64,000 nt of DNA from Roridomyces roridus (GCA_029378245.1 JARKIF010000002.1:3410001-3474000); one strand, 5' to 3'; numbered from the stretch's first letter, positions 22,250-33,707 are shown. The notes: generated by a model from the sequence alone, not told the origin. Program-made: numbers and translations.

Positions 22250-24524
22250 GGTGGAGAAGGACAAGGAACTTAGACAGGAGAATCGTAATGATCGTGCGAT
22301 CGGAATGAGTTGGTGTTTGTTTGTGATGTTTGAACGGCGAGGAACGTGTCGTAAATCGTAGTTTTCATGTCGACTAACCGGAGGAGGGTATTTCGGGACC
22401 TTGAGGACCTGGTATCTTCCAGATTAATATTGAAACCCAGACTGGTTATTTTCGGTCATGCACACCGTGCGTTTCGTGTCGCCAGCGAGTATTTCTGAAA
22501 CTGGTTTTCGCTCGTTGAAGGATACAGGATAAGCCCGAGTCACTGAGAAATGCACAGCCTCTTTTCAGACACTGCCCGTGGAATGCCGTTCTTGACGTCA
22601 TTTTTCAGTTTGGATAGCCGCGTTCGCCGATACAACTTGGAATGCGCGGAATGGGATCGGAACAGCGGGCTGACATTCGGGATTTGTCGTTGGACGCGCT
22701 TGGAAGACAAGAACATGTGCGATTTGCGAGCAATATCGGATGCGCGCCAGCAGAGTCCGAAGCGGTTCAAACAGTAGATCCGGAATTCAAGGAATGACAT
22801 CCCGAACGGAGCGGAGAGTAGGTACTCTGACTCGATTGCGTCCGGGGCTCGGCGAAGAGCGCCGGCCGGTCCCCACGTTTCAGACCATTGTACGATCTTG
22901 TCCGCCCTTGAATGGTAGAAAGAAGAGACGACGCGCAGACGGGCGTGTGCATATGCATGTCCAATCAGCCTGAGAGGGATTCACGGGAAATCTTGAGGAC
23001 GAGGCTCGTTGTGGGTTAGCATCCTGTTTTCGTGATTTTTTCCTGGCCACTGAGAATCTTGGCAGGTGGGCGCGGCCGAGGGCCGAGGCAGCATGACACA
23101 TAGAAGTAAGCCCGACGTCTAACTGTGGATTCGCAGCCGCGTAGCCCGTGTCCACTATCCACAGGCCGAGTCAGGAAGTCGACGACGTCCTGACTCCTCC
23201 AGGCTCCACCGAGTTCTTGAGGCTTTTGCAGCGGCGTCGTTGGCCCGCAAGTTGGACTGAGAAACGAGTTGACGCCTTCACGCGGCATGTCGGTCCCTTC
23301 TCCTCCCGAGGTTACACGGTTCGGCGATGGTAGCGTCGCAGCGAGAGGAAAGGATCAGGAAGCGATGTACTGCCACCCGTCAAAAACAATCTTGATTTCC
23401 GCCACCATGAAGTGGCCACTTGTGGCCACCCGTTGTGATGCCACATGCGTGAAATCATTGAAATCACGTCAGAACCAACCCCGCGCGTACATTTCAATTC
23501 TACGATAAACATTGACACTCCGCGAGTCGCACCGTCACCCGTCGAATACAAAAATGCATCGAACTTGAACATGCCGCGTTCTTCCGATGTTCCGAATATT
23601 GATCCGACCTGATCGGCATCCCGGCATCAGGCAAATCAAGTGAAACTCCGACATGCCGTACGATGTTCCCGTCACCCTCCCTCACAAAGCAAATTCAGAC
23701 ACATCCAGACGGTGTTTCGAGTCCAGGAGAGAGGCGGCAGAATGTCCCGAGAATCACTAGCTCACGGGATGTTGAGAATATGCGGGAATTACAACTCGGC
23801 ACGCATACCTCGGAAGCGGCAGTTCAATGAGCTGCGGAATGAATTGGTAATTTTCCCGTAGGATTAGTGAGCCTGCTTGAAATCCGCAGCTCTTCCCTTT
23901 TTGTATCGTTCTTTCCATAAATCCGTCTTTGACCGGACTGCGTACATAGTATATAAAGGCTCGACATGTAGTAGCTACTCAGTCCAATTCAGCCCACTTT
24001 CAGTGCAAGCTCCGAGGCCTCACAAACATCACAAACAACAGCCGCTCATCGAGTACAACCGTGTGCTCGCCGTACAACGCCAAAACCCCTCTGATCGCTG
24101 CCTCCATCGTCGACTACTGCTTTTTCTTGGGTCATCGTCGGCCTTTGCAAAAAGAGTAGGATTTTCTCACCGTTTACTGAAGTCCTCTATTTTCTAGCTC
24201 GTCTCTGTTGGTTGGAGTTTCCCGACAAACTCAGCCACAACCTCTGTTTTCTTGCCGATACCGCTCGGCAGCCGTCTCCGTCTCGAATCACGTATATTCG
24301 GGTCTGCGCGTATCCGATCGCCCGGGCTTACACAATTCCCCACTCGTTCGATTTCTGTGGCTAAAGACAAGCCTCATCAGATTTCGAATCGTATCATTTT
24401 ACATCGTCACACCGTGCGGCGTCAGCCAGTCATAATTCGCCGCTCGTGGCAATCCATCGACTCCGCGGCATATAAATTCGGGGCGCTGAACGTAGCTGGT
24501 TTCCAATTTCCACCCGCCGCTGAG
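22250..24524. other. Intergenic, no gene recognised
   Basis: Short unrelated frames on both strands. TATATAAAGG at about 23950 could be a promoter TATA box for the regulator pseudogene that starts at 24525. Nothing else is supported. Confidence 0.5.
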
Positions 24525-25740
24525 ATGTCCAACGATTTTAGGACCACTGAAGCGGGGCAGAGCATGCTTAAGCTGCAGGTGCGTTAGGAGTAGACTTGGA
24601 CCCTGGATTATACTGACCCCACACTTAGATTCCTGAAAATCGTGCGTAAAGTCAAAAGTCGCTTGACCATCGACGTTAACTCTAACAGAGATGTGACGGA
24701 GTGAAACCCATCTGTGGGCCCTGCAGAACGAACCCTCAAGACGACCCATGCGAGTACTCGGACGGACCCACACGGTCACGCACGAAGGTACTCGAAGACA
24801 CTGTATCTCGCCTTGAAGCCCGGCTCCACGAGCTCGAGCATCCCAACGACTACACACCCTCAATCACGCTCTTCGATCCATACCGCCAATTCAACTCCTC
24901 CCCGTATCACACGCAGAACAAGCTCAGCCTCTCCCCGCCGCCACTAGATCCGGCTGATTTTACCTCATTGCCGAGCTCGCCACAATCTTCCCCCGACTCC
25001 ATGCACAACTATGTGCCGCTAAATGTGTACGGTCCTCACCAGAGTCCCCTCGGGCTCTTTGACTCGCATTCACTAAGGAGGAGCCATGACTTGGATTATG
25101 GGGTGCGTTTACGCTCGAGTGCACGACTCCGATTCTAACATCCATTCTAGCCTCCAATTGACTTCATCTTGTTCGTATCATCTTGACTTATTTCCTTGTA
25201 TTCATTTCTTTCCCAGGATACCAAAGTTCCTCGACCACGCCCCCGAATTTGGCTTCTTCCTCGACAAGGAGCGACTCATGCACTCGATGCGACTCCCAGA
25301 CCGATCCAAACCCTCCGCAGCCCTCCTCTACGCCATGCAGCTCTGGGGGGCACATCTATCCTCTGATATCCGCAGAGAAGACTACTTCAAACGCAAAGCC
25401 CTCCAATCCGCCGCCACCGAACTCCATATATCCTCATTATTCCTGCACACGCTCCAAGCCAAAGTCCTCCTCGGCTACTTCTTCTTCCGCACAGGCGCCC
25501 TTCTCGCGGCGCGTGCACACACAGCAGCGGCCTTTGCACTTGCCATTGGCGTAGGCCTACATCGAATCCGCTCTTCTCCGGACTCGCAGACGCACACGTG
25601 GGTGGACCCTGGGACGGGAAAGGGCGTGTCACTTCCGCCACCGAGAGACGCTGTGGAGGAGGGCGAGCGGATAAATGCATTTTGGGCCGTTTTTGTGTTG
25701 CAGAAGAACTTGGGCATGGCCCTCGATGCTGCTGTATTCG
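24525..25740 (+). pseudogene. Truncated Zn2Cys6 regulator paralogue
   Basis: Closely related to the gene at 10.7-13.0 kb. Exon pieces are 24525-24578, 24629-24641 (13 nt), 24689-25102, 25151-25170 (20 nt) and 25217-25740. The zinc cluster is readable (RGRACLSC, RFLKI, RCDGVKPICGPC). However, the ATG in the equivalent place, 24525, is out of frame because this copy has 4 extra bases before the cluster. The regulator domain continues to NLGMALDAAVF and then runs into stops. The last 250 or so residues of the paralogue are missing. A Copia element is inserted about 180 bp downstream, and no C-terminal part is found beyond it. I call it a pseudogene, though a shortened product from another start cannot be excluded. 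Confidence 0.75.
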
Positions 25741-25915
25741 TGCGTCCCTTTTTCACCTCCGGTGGTGTGTGATGCTGAAATATGTTTCAGGGAACGAGTT
25801 GAGCGAGAAGGCGTAGATTTCTGAGTGGGGAAGGTCGGATGCCTGTAAAATTTAAATGTGTGCCCGTCCCGTCGGTCTGAGTTCAGAAGCTGACAGTACA
25901 TTGTGTCTTCTGTGG

Positions 25916-25920
25916 ACATA
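25916..25920 (+). repeat. Copia target-site duplication, left
   Basis: ACATA directly precedes the left LTR and is repeated at 31070-31074 after the right LTR. Confidence 0.9.
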
Positions 25921-26217
25921 TGTAAACAATACTCAGTCGGGCACACAATAGAGTGAACGGCTGTATTGAATACCTGTAAACAATACTACATCACTTGTAA
26001 GTAAGAGAGGTAGAAAGTGAAGAGAGAGACAGACCTCAGTCGGGCACACAATAGAGTGAACGGCTGAGGTCTGCTCAAAGGAGCGGGGGTTTATATAGGT
26101 AGGAGCTCCGCAGCATGATGCTGCGCCGCAGAACTACGGCGCAGCATCGAAGCCAGCGAGATTAAACCGATGTGAAAAGAAAGGGAAAATAGAAATGAGT
26201 CGAGCCACCTTCCAACA
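25921..26217 (-). repeat. Copia 3' LTR
   Basis: 297 bp. It contains TATATAAAC (sense strand) as a likely TATA box. A 30-base word ending AGAGTGAACGGCTG is present twice. A GC-rich imperfect palindrome (CAGCATGATGCTG, GCGCCGC) could form hairpins. Confidence 0.95.
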
Positions 26218-26227
26218 CTCCCCCTGG
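26218..26227 (-). other. Copia polypurine tract
   Basis: Sense CCAGGGGGAG lies directly upstream of the 3' LTR, the normal place for plus-strand priming. Confidence 0.8.
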
Positions 26228-26260
26228 CGAGAACTAAATCAATCGAAACTCCCCCTGGAG

Positions 26261-28965
26261 TCAAATCCTAACCGCTACCTCATCCTCCGTAAGACCAAGC
26301 GCTCGCACAATTGAAAGATGTGCATCTCGGGGTAAAATCTTGGTGAAAATGTCGGCCAGATTTTCAGTAGATGGAACATGTTGCAGCTCAACATCGCCGG
26401 CAGCCACACGTTCGCGGATGTAACGCTCACGTATATCGATGTGTTTCACGCGAGCGTGTCCCTTTGCGTCACGCGCGAGAGCCGCTGCACCAAGATTATC
26501 GCCGTAGAGAGTAGCTGGGCGTGGCTGGGGCATGTCCAGTTCTTCCAAGAAGCTGTACATCCACATGGCTTGTTTGGCGCTACGGGTCTGAGCGACGTAC
26601 TCAGCTTCGACGGTTGACAGCGCAACTGTTGCCTGTTTCTTGGAAGACCACGAGACGGGACCACCGGACATCATGAATATCTTTCCAGACGTTGAACGAC
26701 GTGTGTCCAAATCTCCAGCATAATCGGCGTCGTACCACCCAATGGGACGGATGCCGTTCCCTGAATCGCGGCGGTAGGTAATCTTGAAATCGAGTGAGCC
26801 TTTGAGGTATGCAAGGAGGTGCTGGACCGCCTTCCAGTGAGCCGGGCCGGGATTGGACAGAAATGCAGAGACTCGGTTAGCGGCAAAGGCAATATCGGGA
26901 CGAGTGGTGTTAGCTGCATGTTGAATGGATCCGACGGCCTCGCGATAGGGCTTGTCCGACATAAACACATGGTCTGCGGCGCTGCTCGGGCATTGGGATT
27001 TTGTCAACTCGATGCCAAGAGGAAGTGGTGTTGATTTGGGATTGCAGTCCGACATTCCGTAGCGCTCCAGAACACGCTCAAGGTACCCACGCGACGACAC
27101 AGAAATTATACCGGCCTTGGCGTCGTATTGGATTGTCATGCCGAGGGAAGTGGAGGTACGCGGCACGTCGGTTACGTCGTAAACTGACTTGATTCCGGCT
27201 TGTGCCTCGTCTGCAGCTGCCTGAGTCGAAGAGATGCCGTCCAAGTCATCCGTGTATACACCAACAATCGAAACGCCAGCGTCGGACGACCTAATTCGGA
27301 TGGAGGGATCGGCTCGCGAACGAACCCAATCAAGTGCCGACAAGGATGACTCGAGGTGTTCGGCCCAATTGCGCCCCGACTGCATCATGCCATAGAGGGA
27401 GAGTTTCATCAAGCACACCTTGCCTTCTTCCCCAGGAATGAGAAAGCCGGGCGGCTGACGCATGTACACAACCTCCTTCATTTCGCTGTTGAGGTATGCG
27501 CTGACGACGTCCATCGCCCACATAACCCAACCCGGCTCATTGACACAGATGGCCCACAACATGCGCAACCACTTGCAGTCAATGATATTCGCTCCGGGTG
27601 GAGGGTCAACGAGTTCCCACACCTCACGGCCAATTAGAGACCCGTACTCCTTCTCCATTGGTGCTAGCCAGATCTCGGGATGCTTCATAGCCTCCACGAA
27701 ATTCCTGGGGACCACTGGAGTTGAATTGGTGAAGGCAGCATAGCCGCGTGGATTTGGCTTCTCGGTGTTCGTTGCCCAATTCTTCCCAGCGCGTTTTGCC
27801 GCAGCCTCATCGGCTTGTGATTGCTCGGAAGCTCGGATAGCCTCGGTGGGTTTGGGATTGCGAGTGGAGCGGCGGAGGATAGGTGCAGCGAGTGGTGCCG
27901 GGGCAGGGACAGGTGCGGGAGCCACAGTAGCCACAGGATGTAATGTAGGAACAGGATTAGTTGCGGCTGCGTTGGACGTGTCGGAAATTGGAACGTGCGC
28001 TACTTCCTCTTCCTCTGAATCCTCTCCTCCAGCTACCTCCAAATCTCCCCCTGCTGGAGGAAGGGTTCGATTTCCAATGCCCTCCTCGAAGATCACATCG
28101 CGAGCGTTGATGAGTTTACGCTGAGAGGGAATCCAGAGACGGTAGCCAGCAGTTCCGTTATAGCCGACAAGCACTGCTTTGACAGATCGTGGGTTCAGCT
28201 TGCCGCCGGCGGCCTCAATGGGAATAATCTTGGCATATGCCGTTGATCCGTAAGCACGTAAGTGCGACACGTCTGGCTTCCTCCCATGATACATTTCGTA
28301 GGGTGTCTTCCCTCCTGCACGCCGACGAGGATGAAACCACTGCAAATATCTCGCGGCATCGAACGCCGTCGGCCACATGCTCTCCGGAAGCCCCGCATCG
28401 AGAAGGAGACAGCGACCAAACTCGACTGTGGTCCGAATACCGCGCTCCGCGACGCCGTTCTGGGAAGATGAGTGGGGTGTGGTGACTTCTATGATCATAC
28501 CTGCTTGGCCGCAGAACTCCTCCCACAGGTGATTGATCCACTCTCGCCCTCCATCGACTCGGATCCGTTTCAGCTTCCTTTCCGTCTGCGTTTCGACCTC
28601 GGCTTTGTACAGCTTAAACGCCGCAAGGGTCTCTTCGCCGGTTTTGTGCGCAAGATAATAAGTCCAGGGTGCGCCCGTGTGGCCTTCGACAATATGGAAA
28701 AGCCAGCGTTTGCCGCCAACGGATGTGACTTGTGCTGGACCCCACAAATCCAGGTACGAACGCTCGCCTATCTCTTTCTCAACCTCATGGCCACCATCGA
28801 AAGGGCGTCGTGCGTGCTTTCCGAGAATGCAATCCTCGCACATCCCATTCATCTCCTCGCCTCGCACATGCAACCCATCAACATGCCCGCCCGTAATGAG
28901 AGCGTCGATGCCTGTATTCCCTAGGTGGCCGAGTCTGCGATGTCGAGCCCTCGGCTGCGTTCCCC
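26261..28965 (-). CDS. Copia pol: integrase, RT, RNase H (defective)
   Basis: One open frame from the pre-integrase block (HRRLGHLG, CEDC) through the integrase core to RT and RNase H. Integrase: Asp in DLWGPA, Asp in RVDGGREW, Glu in NGVAERG. RT: DVVSAYLN and the catalytic box YTDD in place of the usual YVDD. RNase H: WYDADYAGD, STVEAEY, YGDNLGA. Just after NIIDCKW the sequence jumps to LRMLWAICVN, so roughly 35 residues of the RT fingers are missing. The frame opens further upstream to 29230, but that part is an out-of-frame overlap with gag. It ends 44 bp inside the 3' LTR boundary. Confidence 0.85.
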
Positions 28966-30656
28966 TCACGGGATTCAACAGGATGGTAATCTGCAAAGTC
29001 CTCGCGTCGTGAAAAACAGTGTTCTGTGGCTCCCGAATCAACGACGGTGATTCCAGGGAGCGAGGGTGGAGACTCCACGGCCAATGCATGTACCACAGGC
29101 AAGTGATCATCCGGACTATCACGCCCCTCGTTGTCGCTGTCTGAATCATGGTCATCCGAATCGTGGGTATCCCAGTCCTCGGGGTCATCGTCAAGTGGAA
29201 CACCCAGAACCCGTCGCCGATGTTCGGCATACCATGCGACTAAATCGTAGTCGGAATCACGGATGAAACGGGTGGATATGGGTACGTCCTCATCAAGCAT
29301 GTTGTCCATGATGATATGCTGAGTGTCGGATATCTGGTAGACGAGGAATCGTGGCGCGTCTTGAATGTCTGCATCACCGGGATACGGCTGCCCAGCTTGG
29401 AGAAATGCTTCTGCGGCAATCTGGGGAACACCATGTGATTCATTATACGGTGTGTCGTCTATGGCTTCGGTTGCAACGGAAGATGATAGGTTTGCACGTC
29501 TATCCGGCAGGGTGACAGTGATGGTTGACTCCGCGGCTTCAGTCCACGACATGAGTGACTCGGGGGACACCAAGACCTCTTCGCCACCAAAATCCACGGC
29601 CTGGATACCTGTCTCGTCATACACGTTGACAGCAGCCTCGGGGATCGTCCAAGCCGTAAATGCAATGGTATCAACGTTGTTCGCAACAACAGGTGCGCGC
29701 TTTCCTTTCCACCATGCCGGCCACTGTCCTTCCTTCCCTCCGCCAGGCCAGAAGCAATCATTGATTGTGTGGCCTTTGCGGCCTTGTGCGCCGCACTGTG
29801 GATTTGCGCACACAAGGTTCTTGCGTGCCGCACGGCGGGCTTCACGGCTATTGTTGAGTGTATTTACAACCAGAGCAGCTGCGGGACTGGTGGATACTGA
29901 GGACGGTACACGATTGAGACGATCCGCGTGCATGGTTACGAAGCTGATAACTTCGGCAGAAGTCGGGAATGTATACAGGACGGGGACGACATTATCCCAT
30001 TCTTCGCCCAGGAGCGAGATGAAAATTGTACGGAATCCGTTGTCGTCGATTGATGCACCCATGTCGTTCGCCGCTTGCCACAACATACGCACGCGAGCAA
30101 TATGCTCGAGCATCGGAGTACCTGGCACAAGATAGGCGGTGTGCAGGTCCCGTAGCGCATTGACAAGTCCAATACCAGTTTTCTTGTTGAAGTTATCATC
30201 AAGGGACTTGAGCGCCCCCACGGCGGTCCCATCACTGTTCAGTCCGAGCCCAACAGGATTTTTCACATTCAACACGAGCAACGCGACGGCCATAGCGTCG
30301 CGATGCATGAATTCCTCATGTGAAGGACTTGTTGAGAAAATGGAAGTGGGCTCGGGGGGAAGGGGAACTGCCGTGGGCTGCGCGGCAGCCGTTGTCGTTG
30401 GCGCTGTTCCGGTAGTAGTTGTTGCTGGTTGTGTCGTGGTAGTGGTGGCCGGCGGCTGCGTCGTACCCGCAGGTGCCGATTGAGTCGGTCGGGCCGGCAT
30501 CTGCGGCCCGGGATCGGTGATCGTGCCGTCAAAGTAACCACCCAAGCCACGGGCTTTGGCGAGGGCCAAGATCTTGGTTCTAAAACCGGAGTATCCTGTA
30601 CCGTCAAATTTCTCCCCATCTGGAAGCATCGGTACGCCGGTAGAATTCGAAGACAT
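28878..30656 (-). CDS. Copia gag with start of protease
   Basis: Begins at ATG 30656 and encodes a 592-residue frame. Gag-like region: FDGTGYSGFRTKILALAKA, LHTAYLVPGTPMLEHIARV. A zinc-knuckle-like CX4CX7HX4C (CANPQC .. GHTINDC) sits near residue 290. The protease active-site motif VVDSGATEHCF is near residue 545. After about 20 more residues the frame changes. The true continuation to pol is lost in a deletion, so the last part (about 28878-28960) is not genuine coding. Confidence 0.8.
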   Translation of the reverse strand: MSSNSTGVPMLPDGEKFDGTGYSGFRTKILALAKARGLGGYFDGTITDPGPQMPARPTQSAPAGTTQPPATTTTTQPATTTTGTAPTTTAAAQPTAVPLPPEPTSIFSTSPSHEEFMHRDAMAVALLVLNVKNPVGLGLNSDGTAVGALKSLDDNFNKKTGIGLVNALRDLHTAYLVPGTPMLEHIARVRMLWQAANDMGASIDDNGFRTIFISLLGEEWDNVVPVLYTFPTSAEVISFVTMHADRLNRVPSSVSTSPAAALVVNTLNNSREARRAARKNLVCANPQCGAQGRKGHTINDCFWPGGGKEGQWPAWWKGKRAPVVANNVDTIAFTAWTIPEAAVNVYDETGIQAVDFGGEEVLVSPESLMSWTEAAESTITVTLPDRRANLSSSVATEAIDDTPYNESHGVPQIAAEAFLQAGQPYPGDADIQDAPRFLVYQISDTQHIIMDNMLDEDVPISTRFIRDSDYDLVAWYAEHRRRVLGVPLDDDPEDWDTHDSDDHDSDSDNEGRDSPDDHLPVVHALAVESPPSLPGITVVDSGATEHCFSRREDFADYHPVESREGNAAEGSTSQTRPPREYRHRRSHYGRAC

Positions 30657-30760
30657 GTCTATAGAAGCAACAGCAACAGATATATGATGCGAGTATTTGC
30701 TAGTCGTGAGCCGCTAGTTCAAGATTGTATGCGAGTATTCGGAGCAAGATTTAGGCAACG

Positions 30761-30772
30761 GGGCCCATAACC
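30761..30772 (-). promoter_or_regulatory. Copia primer-binding site, initiator-tRNA half type
   Basis: Directly next to the 5' LTR. The + strand reads GGGCCCATAACC, the anticodon stem-loop sequence of eukaryotic initiator Met tRNA including its CAU. This is the Copia/Ty5 arrangement, in which a cut 5' half of the tRNA primes synthesis. Confidence 0.75.
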
Positions 30773-31069
30773 TGTAAACAATACTCAGTCGGGCACACAA
30801 TAGAGTGAACGGCTGTATTGAATACCTGTAAACAATACTACATCACTTGTAAGTAAGAGAGGTAGAAAGTGAAGAGAGAGACAGACCTCAGTCGGGCACA
30901 CAATAGAGTGAACGGCTGAGGTCTGCTCAAAGGAGCGGGGGTTTATATAGGTAGGAGCTCCGCAGCATTATGCTGCGCCGCAGAACTACGGCGCAGCATC
31001 GAAGCCAGCGAGATTAAACCGATGTGAAAAGAAAGGGAAAATAGAAATGAGTCGAGCCACCTTCCAACA
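30773..31069 (-). repeat. Copia 5' LTR
   Basis: 297 bp, identical to the other LTR except for one base seen. Followed by the duplication ACATA at 31070-31074. Confidence 0.95.
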
Positions 31070-31254
31070 ACATATATGATTCGGCTGGTGTTCGTTCGAT
31101 TTGAGTGCCAGCCTTGTGCCGGCTCCGCTTCTCATTTTTTGGGTCGCCCTATTGCACCTTACTGGCAAGACATCCATAGCCATGCGAAAGGTTTAAAGGA
31201 CACTGTCCCAATATCTATGGATGGACAACGCTCGCGTATCCAGGACCTCTCGGG

Positions 31255-31286
31255 GGCTGGGGCTCGTTCGATTTGAACCCAGGCCA
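31255..31286 (+). repeat. tRNA-like repeat, 3' half
   Basis: GGCTCGTTCGATTTGAACC.. resembles the T-arm and acceptor end. TTTTTCCC follows about 30 nt later, as in other copies. Confidence 0.55.
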
Positions 31287-31372
31287 TGGACATCTTGGTA
31301 CCGGTTCGGTTTCGATTTTTCCCTCTCGGGTACAAGTCTGCCATTGAATCACGTCCCGAGCAGCATTGGAGA

Positions 31373-31465
31373 GGTTCGGTTGGGTGGTCCCACATCTGCC
31401 AACAGTACGATGGCGTTAATCATCGCCATACGCGGGAAGAGTTCGCTCCATTCGAGCCCGAGCCA
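31373..31465 (+). ncRNA. tRNA-like repeat unit
   Basis: Starts GGTTCGG-TTGGGTGGTCCC and ends CCGAGCC-A. T-arm mutated (GTTCGCTCCATTCGAGC). TTTTT follows at about 31485. Pol III-like architecture inferred, no expression evidence. Confidence 0.55.
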
Positions 31466-31639
31466 TATGGGTGTCATAAGACAGTTTTTCTTGCCGGTGT
31501 CGTGAGGACACACTGCTATTGGATCTCTTACCAATTCGGATTGGAGAGGTTCGGTTTGGTGGGACCAACCTTTTCTTTTCGTGACTCGTCAAACCAAAAC
31601 GCTGCAGGTATTGGATCACTTCTCAACTGCGACTGCAAA

Positions 31640-31729
31640 GGTTCGGTTGGGTGGTCCCAGATCTGCGAATAATAGGAGATTGCCTCCAGCCTCACGCAGA
31701 AACTGTTCGTTCGATTCGAGCTCGAGCCA
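31640..31729 (+). ncRNA. tRNA-like repeat unit
   Basis: GGTTCGG start, D-like arm GGGTGGTCCC, B-box GTTCGATTC, end CTCGAGCC-A, downstream TTTTT at about 31756. An incomplete head of another unit precedes it at 31551-31572. Confidence 0.55.
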
Positions 31730-31819
31730 TGTTGTGTGGCTCACCCAGTCTATATTTTTCTTTCCCAGCATCCTGGTGAGGCGCTGCTATTGGACCACTT
31801 TTCAAAATGACTGGAAAGG

Positions 31820-31909
31820 TTCGGTTGAGCGGTCCCACATTTGCGAGTCATCCGTGTAATTTGTCGATCCTTGCTGCAAAAGCTGTTCGTTCGATTCGAT
31901 CCCGAGTCA
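31820..31909 (+). ncRNA. tRNA-like repeat unit
   Basis: GGTTCGG start, B-box GTTCGATTC, end CCGAGTC-A. The T-stem is less complete than in the 54-55 kb array. A short TTTTT follows at about 31930. Confidence 0.5.
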
Positions 31910-33214
31910 TTGTTGCGCAATGTGTGTGTTTTTGTGAACAGAATTCCAGTCAAAAGGATACTACACGATACAGAACAGACTATCACTACAGTCATCAAAG
32001 TCCACGGAAATTCAACACTCATCCATATACACCTTCCAACGCTCCCACAACCGAACCCACCTCCCCCCATTCCACTCCCTAATCCTCATCCACCCATCAT
32101 GCATCATGTGCCGCAACACGTAGTCTCTGTAACAGACATCGATATCAGTGACGATCAAGATGTACTGATATGATGTCTGTTTGCATACGCGGGGTCCTTG
32201 TTGACCAGTCTTTTCGCTTATGTAAACATGCCAGCTGTGCCTCTCCCTCGCGCTTTCCGCCCTCGTTTCTCAATCGTACCGCCCCGAATCGCCTCAAACA
32301 CTCATCCATCCCCTACCCCCACGTCCCCCGATACCTTGGTTTCAATTTCAAGCCCTTTCACTGCCTGAATCGCACGCTGGAACGACACATCGAATAGCTC
32401 ACAACACGGCCCATTCACCGGTGTCTGGACGGTGCGGAGCCTCTCTCTCATGTCTGGATAGTCGCCGCGGTGGTTTCCCATTGCTCTTTGAGCGTTTTTA
32501 GCCAACAATGCCATTCAAGATGTCGTTTGACGCAGTCCATTGGTGGGAGGGAGATCTCATGAGGCAGAACGGTCCCGGTGCGTGGTTCTTCCCTTCCAGC
32601 CTTGCCCTTCTCCTTAGTATATGTGCAGTACTGCTTGAAACCACCCCGCACGCGCCCTGGAAAGGCTCCGCTATCCCCACACGACCCACCGACCTCCTTC
32701 CTTTCGCTCAGTACCCCCTGGCCCCGGCTACGTTGGTACAGCCAAGGGCGGCCTTTCAGGGCCCAGGGGCGGTGCCCTCTATGTCGCCGCCACTCCCTGT
32801 GCACGTACGGTGGCCTAATGAGGCACTGGATGGTCGGGTGGGAGTAGGGTATCCGTGACCCAGCTTCTCCTGGACATTTAGCACAGAATTGTGGCGGAAT
32901 TTTGCTTGAATATATACATCCGCTACTACTACTTCCTTTCATGCACCTTATTTGTCTTCCTTCACTATTCACTTCACTCGAGTGAGTCCGACTCCCAATT
33001 ATGCCTTTTTTGTCGTATCCGGCACAAAATACCCCCGCTAGTTCGAAATTACTGCACCCACCATGAGATTGAGATGTAGGCTGTGTCTGGAGGCGCTTCT
33101 GGGGTGAGAATGAGGGTTCAGACGCGTCGAATCGCGAGCGAGGCAGAAATCAAGCGTGGACACGTGATGTATTCTTACATAAGCCAAAGGTCAACAACCG
33201 AACCGATCACGGAA
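31910..33214. other. Mostly non-coding, possible decayed gene
   Basis: On the minus strand, two frames at about 32445-32590 (LPPMDCVKRHLEWHCWLKTLKEQWETT) and 32302-32450 (ERLRTVQTPVNGPCCELFDVSF) look protein-like. They would join with a one-base shift, so they may be a decayed gene. I do not recognise the family. Confidence 0.3.
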
Positions 33215-33707
33215 CTAGACCACAACACGTTGAATCCAAATCAACACAGAGCACAACGCAAAGTCCGCATAGCTGACTTCATTGCCGCGGACGACAACAC
33301 CATCCCCATCGCCAACATTCTTGTCCAAAATCATCGCCATGAAATCAAACTGCTCCTTGACGGAACGCCACGCCTGCTTGCGCTGTGGGCCAGGCAAGGA
33401 TAAACCTGACCCCGAATGCGGGCTCGCATACCCCGGCGCGCCAAGACGGAAGTGCGACTGACTGCGAGCCGGGAGGCCCTGATGGCTGAGTGGCACCATG
33501 ATGGGGAGTAAAGGCTTGACGAACACTTCCTGGATGTAATGCACGAACTTAGAGCGTCTGCATGGCACGCGGCCCTTCGGGGAACACGGTGCGGGCGAGG
33601 TATGAGGCTTCCAGATACTCGGCAATGTTGTTGGGGTTGGAGAGGATTTGCGGTGCGCGGGGGTTGCGCGTTGGGTCGACGATGACGGGCAGGGTGTAAA
33701 TTGACAT
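33215..33707 (-). pseudogene. Glutathione S-transferase-like remnant
   Basis: Reads as the middle and C-terminal part of a fungal GST (UstS-like group): IYTLPVIVDPTRNPRAPQIL, NNIAEYLEASY, then after a stop and shift FVHYIQEVFVKPLLPIMVPL, LDKNVGDGDGVVVRGNEVSYADF. A 4-base insertion with TAA near 33548 breaks the frame between MQTL and VHYIQ. The N-terminal thioredoxin-fold start is missing. Clearly broken. Confidence 0.7.

Larger units (their letters stand above)
25921..31069 (-). mobile_element. Ty1/Copia LTR retrotransposon, internally deleted
   Basis: A 5149-bp element read right to left. Both LTRs are 297 bp, start TG and end CA on the + strand, and differ at one base that I could see (G at about 26116 against T in the other copy). 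A 5-bp target duplication ACATA flanks it. Gag, protease, integrase, reverse transcriptase and RNase H follow in Copia order (integrase before RT). Coding is damaged: sequence between the protease motif and the pre-integrase HRRLGHL is missing, and the RT lacks part of its N-terminal block. Near-identical LTRs mean a recent insertion, so it was probably mobilised by proteins from another copy. Confidence 0.95.

Noticed and set aside
29365..30135. 256-codon + strand open frame
   Set aside because: Antisense to the Copia gag.
32302..32972. Functional gene on the minus strand
   Set aside because: Two protein-like frames need a one-base shift to join, and no family is recognised. Kept only as a possible remnant.
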